NCBI GenBank assembly: GCA_016871475.1
Contig: VHDG01000352.1
Location: forward strand, 1-5,069
Length of the DNA: 5,069 nucleotides
From: Verrucomicrobiota bacterium
Lineage (GTDB): Bacteria; Verrucomicrobiota; Verrucomicrobiia; Limisphaerales; UBA11320
Reading direction: 5' to 3'
In this document: positions 1 to 5,069 of the stretch, piece after piece
Position numbering within the stretch: the first letter of the stretch is position 1
Layout: each line of letters starts with the position of its first letter
Notes under the pieces: model-generated
Told to the model about the DNA's origin: nothing
The model's input: the letters and a program-made list of their open reading frames with translations, nothing else
Database searches by the model: none
Made by a program: the position numbers and the translations under genes

Positions 1-705
1 GTGGCTCCCACCCGTACTCCTGTGGCGGCGATGCAGGAGATCGTGGAGATGGAATCACGGCAGGTGGCGAACCTGATCAAGAATGAGCAGCCGCAGACGG
101 TGGCTTTGGTGCTCAGCTATCTGCCACCCGAGAGAGCTGCCCAGGTTTTGGGCATGACTCGGGCGGACATCCGCGACCAGATTGTCGAGCGTCTTGCAAC
201 CCTGGTACCCACTCCCATCGAGGCGGTCGAAAAACTCGTCGCCATCATGAGCGCGAGGACCGGGGTCAAGCAGACGCGTGCCTTGAACCAGACCGGCGGG
301 CTCAAGTCGGCCGCCGCGGTGCTGAATGCGATGGAGAAGAACACCAGCAAGTCCTTGCTCGTGGCGATCGAGGAGCGAAACCCGGAGCTGGTGCAACTCA
401 TCCAGCAGAAAATGTTCACGTTCGAGGATCTGGTCAGCATAGAGCCGGCGGGCTTGCAGCGGATTCTGCGCGAAGTGGATCTCCGCGAGCTGGCCACCGC
501 CCTGAAGTCCGCCAGTGAAGACATCAAGGGCGCTCTTCTCGGTGCCATCTCGAAGCGAGCGGCTGAGACGGTTGGCGAGGAAATGAGCCTCATGGGACCG
601 CTCAAGCTGAAAGATATCGAGGCTGCGCAGCAGAAGATCATCGAGGTCGTCCGACGTCTTGAATCCGAGGGTGAGATCACGATCGGCCGCGGTGAAACCG
701 CCTGA
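1..705 (+). CDS. fliG: Flagellar motor switch protein FliG, 3' part (5' end outside window)
   Basis: FliG is the rotor protein of the cytoplasmic C-ring/MS-ring junction; its C-terminal domain interacts with the stator and its middle domain binds FliM. The frame is open from base 1 and gives 234 residues against about 330-345 in the family. The GTG at base 1 is therefore very probably an internal valine codon and not the start. Visible parts are the middle armadillo domain with an EHPQ-type motif reading EQPQT (residues 29-33), the di-glycine linker G99-G100, the C-terminal armadillo MFxF motif (MFTF, 138-141) followed by EDL, the torque-helix region with QRILREVD ending at D160, and the family-typical ending with GP-K-L-K, VRRLESEGEI and IGRGE. 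By alignment to the EHPQ motif of enterobacterial FliG, about 96 N-terminal residues (the FliF-binding domain) lie upstream. The TGA at 703-705 is followed 9 bases later by fliH. Identification is secure; completeness of the N-terminus cannot be judged. Confidence 0.96.
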   Translation: MAPTRTPVAAMQEIVEMESRQVANLIKNEQPQTVALVLSYLPPERAAQVLGMTRADIRDQIVERLATLVPTPIEAVEKLVAIMSARTGVKQTRALNQTGGLKSAAAVLNAMEKNTSKSLLVAIEERNPELVQLIQQKMFTFEDLVSIEPAGLQRILREVDLRELATALKSASEDIKGALLGAISKRAAETVGEEMSLMGPLKLKDIEAAQQKIIEVVRRLESEGEITIGRGETA

Positions 706-714
706 GCATCCCGC

Positions 715-1302
715 ATGTCGCATCTATCCATCTGTCTCCCTGGCCGGGTTATCCAAGCGCAGATCTCAACGCCCGCATCCGTCACCCCCGGGCCTGACGG
801 GGATCCTTCAGATCAGCGGGAGAAGGCCGCCTATGAAAAGGGAAGGACTGAAGCCGAGAGGGCGTTACGCGAGCAGATCATCGCGCAGCGTGTCGAGATG
901 GGGGAGGCTGCGCAGACCCTCCTGACGACCTTGCGTGAAGCCCGGGCCGAGGTGGTCCGTCAGGCCGAGAAACAACTCATCGATCTGGCGGTGGAGGTTG
1001 CCTCACGGATGGTCTCAGCCCTGCCCATCGACTCTGCCCGAGTGGCTGCAAATGTCCGGGAAGCCCTTGGTGCCTGTGAAGGCGCATCAGAGATCACCCT
1101 CCAGCTTCATCCCCAGGATCTCGAGCTTCTGGAACAGCTTCCAAAGCCCGACCGTCCGCTGGATTCAGTGTCCCGCGAAATACGCGTGATCTCCTCTTCC
1201 TCGATTCAACGGGGCGGATGCGTCGTGGCGAGCTCCGCCGGCGTCCTGGATAATCAGCCTGACGCCAAGCGAAGAGCCGTCGCCAAAGCCGTTGCTGAAT
1301 GA
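715..1302 (+). CDS. fliH: Flagellar assembly protein FliH (export ATPase regulator)
   Basis: FliH dimerises, binds the FliI ATPase N-terminus, holds it inactive and links it to the C-ring and export gate. The predicted product has 195 residues, somewhat short but within the family range. It has a Pro/Ser-rich N-terminal stretch (about 1-34), then a charged helical region with the FliH-typical small-residue periodicity A39xxxG43xxxA47 in AYEKGRTEAE, a long helix (about 50-105), and an alpha/beta C-terminal domain. That domain ends in the family hallmark GGCVV (167-171) followed by a GVLD stretch (176-179). It contains no tryptophan, although enterobacterial FliH uses N-terminal tryptophans to dock. 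ATG 715 is the first possible start after the fliG stop in this frame. No Shine-Dalgarno sequence is visible, so translation probably depends on coupling to fliG. Its stop overlaps the fliI start. The call rests on the C-terminal motif, the helical pattern and position; sequence conservation in FliH is always low. Confidence 0.9.
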   Translation: MSHLSICLPGRVIQAQISTPASVTPGPDGDPSDQREKAAYEKGRTEAERALREQIIAQRVEMGEAAQTLLTTLREARAEVVRQAEKQLIDLAVEVASRMVSALPIDSARVAANVREALGACEGASEITLQLHPQDLELLEQLPKPDRPLDSVSREIRVISSSSIQRGGCVVASSAGVLDNQPDAKRRAVAKAVAE

Positions 1303-2627
1303 GCGTTGAAGTCCCCAGTTTCGTCGCAACGGCCCTTTCCCGGGTGCGGGGAGCACCTGCATTCGAACGCCGCGGCCGAGTGTCTCAATTGGTGGGGCTG
1401 ACGGTTGAGAGCGAAGGACCCGTTGCCTCGGTGGGTGATCTGTGCCGGATCACCCCGGCGGGTGGCGGCCCCGACGTCCTTGCAGAGGTGGTGGGGTTCC
1501 GACAAGACCGTCTTCTATTAATGCCTCTTTCCTCCACTCGCGGGATCTCCCCTGGAAGCGAGGTCCGGACGGTAGGTCGTCCGCTCAGCTATCCTTGTGG
1601 CCCCGGGTTGAAAGGACGGGTGCTCAACGGGCTGGGGGATCCCATCGATGACGCGGGGCCGCTGCTGGGTTGCCCTGCGCGGGAACTGCACCAGGCCTCC
1701 GGCGTCACCCCTCCCCTGCAGCGTCAGAGAATAACAAAGCCGTTCAATACCCGCATCAAGGTGCTGGATACGCTCATCCCCTGCGGACAGGGGCAGCGGC
1801 TCGGCATCATGGCAGGCAGTGGAGTCGGCAAGTCCACTCTTCTGGGCATGATGGCGGGACAGGCCGAGGCAGATGTGAACGTCATCGCCCTGATCGGCGA
1901 GCGGGGCAGGGAGGTGCGGGAATTCCTCGAGCGTGATCTGTCCGAGATCGGGCGCCAGCGCTCTGTCGTTGTGGTGGCCACATCGGACGAACCCGCCATG
2001 GTGCGTCTGAAGGGGGCGTTCCTCGCCATGGATATCGCGGCGTATTTTCGCGACCAGGGACTGAACACGCTCTTCATGATGGACTCTGTCACCCGCTTCG
2101 CGATGGCCCAGCGGGAGATCGGACTTTCTGCGGGCGAACCACCGGCGACCCGTGGGTACCCTCCCTCGGTCTTCGCCCTGCTCCCGCAGCTGCTCGAACA
2201 AGCAGGCAACAGCGCGCTCGGCAGCATGACGGCTTTCTTCACCATCCTGACGGAGTCAGATGATCTTCAGGATCCGGTGGCGGATGCCTGCAGAGCCATT
2301 TTGGACGGGCATGTGGTTCTAAGCCGGGAGCTCGCAAACGCGGGGCACTACCCTGCGATTGATGTTCTGGGGAGCGTGAGCCGATTGAACTCGGATCTGC
2401 TGTCCGCAGCTGAGCGGAGGCTGGGGACCCGACTCAGGGAGTGGATGAGTCTGTACAGGAAGAACCAGGACTTGATCCAGATTGGCGCCTACACGTCAGG
2501 AACCCAGCCGACGTTGGATGCCGCCATTCGTGCCCAGGATGCGATCAACGCCTTCCTCAGGCAGGATGAGCATGAGGGTGTGGAAACTCAGAAGGCCTGG
2601 CAGATGCTGCAGAAAGTGCTGAGCTGA
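1299..2627 (+). CDS. fliI: Flagellum-specific ATPase FliI
   Basis: FliI is the hexameric F1-beta-like ATPase of the flagellar type III export apparatus; it works with FliH and FliJ at the export gate to unfold and release substrates. The 442-residue length is normal for the family. An N-terminal beta-barrel domain (about 1-90) is followed by the catalytic core. The P-loop is AGSGVGKST (172-180, with K178). The catalytic glutamate is in GERGREV (E201). The Walker B strand is LFMMD ending at D262, followed by SVTRFAMAQREIGL. The GYPPSVFALLPQLLE block and ILDGHVVLSREL come next. An arginine-finger candidate is R362 in GSVSRLNSDL. A C-terminal helical domain contains YTSGTQP. The GYPPSVFALLP and SGTQP signatures and the flanking fliH and fliJ separate it from F1 beta, Rho and virulence secretion ATPases. 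The ATG overlaps the fliH TGA by four bases (ATGA), with no clear ribosome binding site, which points to termination-reinitiation coupling. All catalytic residues appear intact. Confidence 0.98.
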   Translation: MSVEVPSFVATALSRVRGAPAFERRGRVSQLVGLTVESEGPVASVGDLCRITPAGGGPDVLAEVVGFRQDRLLLMPLSSTRGISPGSEVRTVGRPLSYPCGPGLKGRVLNGLGDPIDDAGPLLGCPARELHQASGVTPPLQRQRITKPFNTRIKVLDTLIPCGQGQRLGIMAGSGVGKSTLLGMMAGQAEADVNVIALIGERGREVREFLERDLSEIGRQRSVVVVATSDEPAMVRLKGAFLAMDIAAYFRDQGLNTLFMMDSVTRFAMAQREIGLSAGEPPATRGYPPSVFALLPQLLEQAGNSALGSMTAFFTILTESDDLQDPVADACRAILDGHVVLSRELANAGHYPAIDVLGSVSRLNSDLLSAAERRLGTRLREWMSLYRKNQDLIQIGAYTSGTQPTLDAAIRAQDAINAFLRQDEHEGVETQKAWQMLQKVLS

Positions 2628-2701
2628 TGATCTCGCCTGCGCTGACCGGCATAGTTTGCAGGGTGTTGCCGGGTTCCGGCATCGGGCACCAAGGATTATG
2701 A
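2627..2701 (+). CDS. Possible 24-codon mini-ORF bridging fliI and fliJ
   Basis: A short open frame starts at an ATG whose A is the last base of the fliI stop (TGATG, 2625-2629). It ends at a TGA that overlaps the fliJ start as ATGA (2698-2701). It would encode 24 residues beginning MISPALTG, with no recognised domain and no membrane segment. No Shine-Dalgarno site precedes it. Its likely role, if translated, is to carry ribosomes across the 70-base gap and couple fliJ translation to fliI, rather than to make a functional peptide. The overlap geometry is directly visible; translation is inference. A frame this short could be open by chance in GC-rich DNA, so confidence is low. Confidence 0.25.
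   Translation: MISPALTGIVCRVLPGSGIGHQGL
2662..2690 (+). promoter_or_regulatory. Hairpin just upstream of the fliJ ribosome binding site
   Basis: The 70-base fliI-fliJ gap contains a perfect 6-bp stem, TGCCGG (2667-2672) with CCGGCA (2676-2681), closed by a GTT loop. An outer 4-bp helix, GGTG (2662-2665) with CACC (2687-2690), is separated from it by an asymmetric internal loop of 1 and 5 bases. No T-run follows, so it does not look like an intrinsic terminator. It ends directly before the AAGGA of fliJ and could modulate access to that site or mark an RNA processing point. The structure is seen; any function is inferred. Confidence 0.35.
2691..2695 (+). promoter_or_regulatory. fliJ: Ribosome binding site of fliJ (closely spaced)
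   Basis: AAGGA lies only two bases before ATG 2698, closer than the usual five to nine bases. It is the best Shine-Dalgarno-like match in front of any start in this window. It supports 2698 as the fliJ start instead of the in-frame TTG at 2656, which has no such site and would add residues lacking family similarity. Confidence 0.45.
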
Positions 2702-3165
2702 ACCGTTTCCATTTCGCTTTGGAGTCAGTCGCGGCCTTGAGGCGGCACGAGGAGAAACAGGCTTTTGATCGACTGGTGGTCGCGCAAGGCAAAGCGGCGG
2801 AGGAACAGGGCCGGCTGAATGAATTGATCCGGGAATGGGAGCGTTTGAGCCTGGCCGAGGTAAGCATGAAGTCCCTGGTTGCAGGGGATCTCGAACTTCG
2901 GCGGAGCTGGCTGAAGATCACCGAGACCAGGGTGCAGGAGCAGGGTCGGAGGGTCAGAACCGCCGAGGCTGCAGTTGCAAAGCACCGTGCCACCTGGCTG
3001 CTCGCGCGAAGGAACCTGGAGGCCCTCGAGCGATTGAGAGAGTTGCGTTACTCCGCTCACTGCGAGGCCCAGGCGCGCATCGAGCAGAAAGAGCTTGATG
3101 AGATTGCGCAGCAGACTCATCTGGCCCGGACCCTGCTTGCTAAACCAGCGGACGAGAGAGTCTGA
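2698..3165 (+). CDS. fliJ: Flagellar export protein FliJ
   Basis: FliJ is the small coiled-coil stalk of the export ATPase; it sits in the FliI hexamer like F1 gamma and contacts the FlhA export gate. The 155-residue product is close to the usual 140-155. It begins with the typical pattern MNRFHFALESVAALR, comparable to the family's basic-aromatic F-x-L-E-x-V-x-x-L-R opening. The rest is almost wholly charged, alpha-helical heptad sequence forming two long helices (about 5-60 and 70-140), with EQKELDE (129-135) near the end, as in many FliJ proteins. ATG 2698 was chosen because the family opening starts there and AAGGA precedes it. fliI lies upstream and the MotE-like gene starts one base after the fliJ stop. 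Coiled-coil proteins are easily confused with each other, but the opening pattern and the position after fliI make the call firm. Confidence 0.93.
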   Translation: MNRFHFALESVAALRRHEEKQAFDRLVVAQGKAAEEQGRLNELIREWERLSLAEVSMKSLVAGDLELRRSWLKITETRVQEQGRRVRTAEAAVAKHRATWLLARRNLEALERLRELRYSAHCEAQARIEQKELDEIAQQTHLARTLLAKPADERV

Positions 3166-3166
3166 T

Positions 3167-3778
3167 ATGAAGTTGCTTCAATCCGGATGGATGATTTGCC
3201 TGTTGGGAGCCCTGATCTACCTGGGCTGCACCCTCCTGTTCTTGAACCCCAAAGCGATTGTGCCGGTGCAAGCCGCATCACCGAAGAAAGCGCATGCAAC
3301 CGAGGAGGAGCCTGCGATTCTCACAGGTCCATCGTGGGAGTTTCACAATCCGGAGGTCGATCAGATCATTTCCGAGCTGCGGGCCGAGAAAAGTGCCCTT
3401 GCGCAGAAGGACAAGGAACTGAAGGAGCTTGCCGCCCAGCTGGCCGCTGAACAGCGGGAGATCATCGCCGCGACCCAGACGGTTCACAAACTACAGCAGG
3501 AGTTCGATCGGAACGTCACCCGCGTGCGGCAGGAGGAAACCGCGAACCTCAAGCGTCTCGCCAAGCTCTACGCCACCATGTCTCCGGATGGCGCTTCGGC
3601 CGTCATGAAACACCTCGAGGACGAGCAGCTCATGAAAATCCTCCTGCACATGAAGGAGGTGGAGGTTGCTCCCATTCTGGAGTTGATGACCAAGGCCAGC
3701 CCTGAGGAGGCCAAACGGGTCGCAGCGATCTCCGAACGATTACGCCTGGCCTTATATCGCGATCCCGGGGCCAAGTAG
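3167..3778 (+). CDS. MotE/YlxF-like membrane-anchored protein with MgtE_N-type domain
   Basis: The 203-residue product has an N-terminal hydrophobic segment (about 8-26, after a single Lys at position 2), best read as an uncleaved membrane anchor. A linker (27-60) is followed by a charged coiled coil (about 63-130). The C-terminal helical domain (about 131-193) matches the MgtE intracellular N-type pattern: LAKLYATMSP, A-x-x-V-M-K-x-L, L-x-K-I-L-x-x-M, A-P-I-L-E-L-M, and S-P-E-E-A-x-R-V. This architecture is known in MotE of alphaproteobacteria (a periplasmic chaperone for the stator-associated MotC) and in YlxF of Bacillus, which sits at the same place between fliJ and fliK. A role in stator or export-apparatus assembly in the envelope is inferred. 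ATG 3167 starts one base after the fliJ stop, with a weak purine stretch (GAGAGAG, 3154-3160). An in-frame upstream ATG at 3095 lies inside fliJ and would put 24 extra residues before the anchor, so it was not used. Leu-Gly-Cys at 19-21 is a poor lipobox, so a lipoprotein is less likely. Confidence 0.82.
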   Translation: MKLLQSGWMICLLGALIYLGCTLLFLNPKAIVPVQAASPKKAHATEEEPAILTGPSWEFHNPEVDQIISELRAEKSALAQKDKELKELAAQLAAEQREIIAATQTVHKLQQEFDRNVTRVRQEETANLKRLAKLYATMSPDGASAVMKHLEDEQLMKILLHMKEVEVAPILELMTKASPEEAKRVAAISERLRLALYRDPGAK

Positions 3779-3801
3779 TTTCTCCCCTTCTCATCGCGAT
3801 C
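3756..3801. repeat. Pair of palindromic 9-base direct repeats (ATCGCGATC) before fliK
   Basis: ATCGCGATC occurs at 3756-3764, inside the end of the MotE-like gene, and again at 3793-3801, seven bases before the fliK ATG. The start-to-start distance is 37 bases. The first eight bases (ATCGCGAT) are self-complementary, so the two copies could each be a small operator-like palindrome or pair with each other in RNA as an 8-bp stem around a long loop. The first copy is coding, so part of it is constrained by protein. Function is unknown. Confidence 0.3.
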
Positions 3802-3807
3802 ATCCCA

Positions 3808-5069
3808 ATGTCATCCATCGTCAGCCCAAACCTGTCGTCTCCTCTCGCGCCTCTGGCGATGAAGGGCGCGGAAGAATCCACCGCAGCCCTGGAGCAACCC
3901 CAGGGACAAGGTTCTGAGCCCGGAAACGCAACGGATGGAGAGCCTTCTGACTTCGAAACTCAGCTGGCATTGCAGTCCGCGAGCGTCGATGTCTCCAGCC
4001 CGCGGGGTGCCGATACGATCCTTAATGAGGCCGCGGCGATGGCATTGGCCGCCTCTTGTGTCGTGTCGCATCCGACCCTTCAGAACCTGGATCCAACGAC
4101 TCCGGAAGGTGGGGGTCCGCTGGACGCTCGCTCGGAACCGTCCACCCAAACCCTGTCAGTCCTGCCCGGAGGAGTTCTCGCCCGGCCAGATTTGCAGTCC
4201 GCGCAGTCAAATCCGGATGCTCCGGAGCCCGGCAGCCAAAACTTGTCTCCGCTCATCACGGAGACCCAGGAGGTGCCTGCGAGCAACCTCGAAGCCCAAC
4301 TCGCGGCAGCGGGAATCGATGGTTCGTTGGACGCGTTGAGTGATCCGGAACCGTCCGCTCGAAACTCGTCTGTACAGTCACCATCCGAGCCTCAGGACAG
4401 CGATGTTTCAGGTGTGGAGCTTCCGGCTGGCACATTCGTTGCTAAAACCCACGGAATGATGGGGTCGGCAGAGCAAGAGCAGCCACAGCCTCGTGAATCC
4501 TCGGACGACAAGGCCTCGGATAACGCTGCGCCGGCTTCAACAGGTCTCGAAGGTGCCAGGCCGTGGGTAAGTCAGGCTCCGGCTCTTGAGTCCGATGTTG
4601 TGGCGGCGGATGTCGATGTCAGGCTGGGAAGCTTGAACCAGACTATCACTGAGCACGTGGTCGAGTTCCGCCGGATGGATCGAAACTCGATGAGCGTGGT
4701 GATTCGTCCCGACGACAACTCAGAATGGCGGGTGGAGCTCAAACGTGATGCAGGCAGGATTCTGGTGGAGATTCGTTTCGAGCGGGGCGATATGACCCCC
4801 TACATTGCCGCCTGGGACAACCTCAGGTCTGACCTCGCGGCCCGAGGGATCGATCTGGGCTCCCTTGATGGGTCTGGTGGAGGGATGAACCTGGACATGA
4901 GGGCGGTATCTGCGGCGGGCTCTGCTGAGAATGCCCGACTGGCGGGAGACTCTGCTTCACGCGACTCAGCCGGCCGGGACATGGCCGGCCGGAGAGAGTC
5001 GGAGGAGCCACTGTGGAGACCCGGCCAGGACGAGAACGGGGGGTTTTCTGCTTCGGATCAAAAGGGGCA
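3808..5069 (+). CDS. fliK: FliK-like flagellar hook-length control protein, 5' part (3' end outside window)
   Basis: The frame from ATG 3808 has no stop to the window end and gives 420 complete codons. FliK is an exported ruler that stops hook growth and switches the export gate to filament-type substrates. Residues 1 to about 265 are low-complexity, rich in Ser, Pro, Ala, Glu, Gln and Asp, with no membrane segment, as in FliK N-terminal regions. Residues about 272-355 fit the C-terminal hook domain: LGSLNQTITEHVV, then an MSVVIRP strand (295-301), WRVEL and ILVEIRFERGD strands, and LRSDLAARGIDLGSL (339-353). The usual L-x-P-x-x-L-G signature is degraded to IRPDDNSEW. A Gly/Ser/Arg-rich tail of at least 65 residues follows. 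No Shine-Dalgarno site precedes the ATG; an in-frame ATG at 3859 is an alternative start, also without one. Position after fliJ and the MotE-like gene supports the call. Because the gene is divergent and incomplete, the assignment rests on domain pattern plus synteny. Confidence 0.8.
   Translation, partial: MSSIVSPNLSSPLAPLAMKGAEESTAALEQPQGQGSEPGNATDGEPSDFETQLALQSASVDVSSPRGADTILNEAAAMALAASCVVSHPTLQNLDPTTPEGGGPLDARSEPSTQTLSVLPGGVLARPDLQSAQSNPDAPEPGSQNLSPLITETQEVPASNLEAQLAAAGIDGSLDALSDPEPSARNSSVQSPSEPQDSDVSGVELPAGTFVAKTHGMMGSAEQEQPQPRESSDDKASDNAAPASTGLEGARPWVSQAPALESDVVAADVDVRLGSLNQTITEHVVEFRRMDRNSMSVVIRPDDNSEWRVELKRDAGRILVEIRFERGDMTPYIAAWDNLRSDLAARGIDLGSLDGSGGGMNLDMRAVSAAGSAENARLAGDSASRDSAGRDMAGRRESEEPLWRPGQDENGGFSASDQKG

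Noticed and set aside
1..3. GTG at base 1 as the true fliG start
   Set aside because: The product would begin within the middle domain and lack the FliF-binding N-terminal domain. The window edge explains the truncation better than a short gene.
703..717. FliG-FliH fusion by TGA readthrough, since both genes are in the same frame and separated by 9 bases
   Set aside because: Sharing a frame has a one-in-three chance, no recoding signal is visible, and both proteins have normal separate termini.
1518..2201. Long open frame on the minus strand opposite fliI
   Set aside because: It is the antisense shadow of a fully conserved ATPase gene in GC-rich DNA. Its translation shows no domain pattern, and similar antisense frames occur opposite fliG and fliJ.
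2662..2690. The fliI-fliJ hairpin as an intrinsic terminator
   Set aside because: There is no T-run after the stem, and the next flagellar gene starts 8 bases later.
2656..2697. TTG 2656 as an upstream start for fliJ
   Set aside because: The 14 added residues do not resemble FliJ, no ribosome binding site precedes it, and the family opening begins at ATG 2698.
3188..3250. Lipoprotein signal at Leu-Gly-Cys in the MotE-like protein
   Set aside because: The -3 position is Tyr, hydrophobic sequence continues past the Cys, and the family is normally membrane-anchored.
3935..4339. A second + strand open frame of 134 codons within the fliK region
   Set aside because: It is out of frame with fliK, is rich in Arg and Pro as expected from a frame shift of GC-rich coding DNA, and shows no domain pattern.

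Overview
This window is a piece of a flagellar basal-body and export operon. All genes are on the + strand and tightly packed: the 3' part of fliG, then fliH, fliI, fliJ, a membrane-anchored MotE/YlxF-like gene, and the 5' part of a fliK-like gene that runs off the window end. The DNA is GC-rich. The gene order, including a MgtE_N-type gene between fliJ and fliK, matches the fla/che arrangement known from Bacillus (fliG-fliH-fliI-fliJ-ylxF-fliK). The protein style and the scarcity of Shine-Dalgarno sites suggest a Gram-negative, possibly Verrucomicrobiota-like bacterium. That taxonomic guess is weak, because nothing in the window is diagnostic.

Layout: 1-705 encodes FliG from just before its EHPQ-like motif to its C-terminus; roughly the first 95-100 residues are missing. 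715-1302 is fliH. It is followed, with a 4-base ATGA overlap, by fliI (1299-2627), the best-supported gene here. Between fliI and fliJ lie 70 bases holding a hairpin and a 24-codon open frame that touches both neighbours by stop/start overlaps. 2698-3165 is fliJ. 3167-3778 encodes a 203-residue protein with one membrane segment, a coiled coil and a C-terminal MgtE_N-like domain. From 3808 to the window end an uninterrupted frame encodes a low-complexity protein with a divergent FliK hook-length-control domain.

Function: FliG is the rotor switch protein that takes torque from the stator. FliH, FliI and FliJ form the soluble ATPase complex of the flagellar type III export apparatus. FliK is the exported hook-length ruler and substrate-specificity switch. 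The MotE-like protein may be an envelope-anchored chaperone or assembly factor for the stator or export system. No promoter or terminator is visible, so the genes are probably parts of one long transcript, with translation coupled through overlaps. There are no RNA genes, mobile elements or CRISPR arrays. This looks like an ordinary core flagellar operon; the less usual points are the fliI-fliJ junction, the palindromic repeat before fliK, and some motif deviations.
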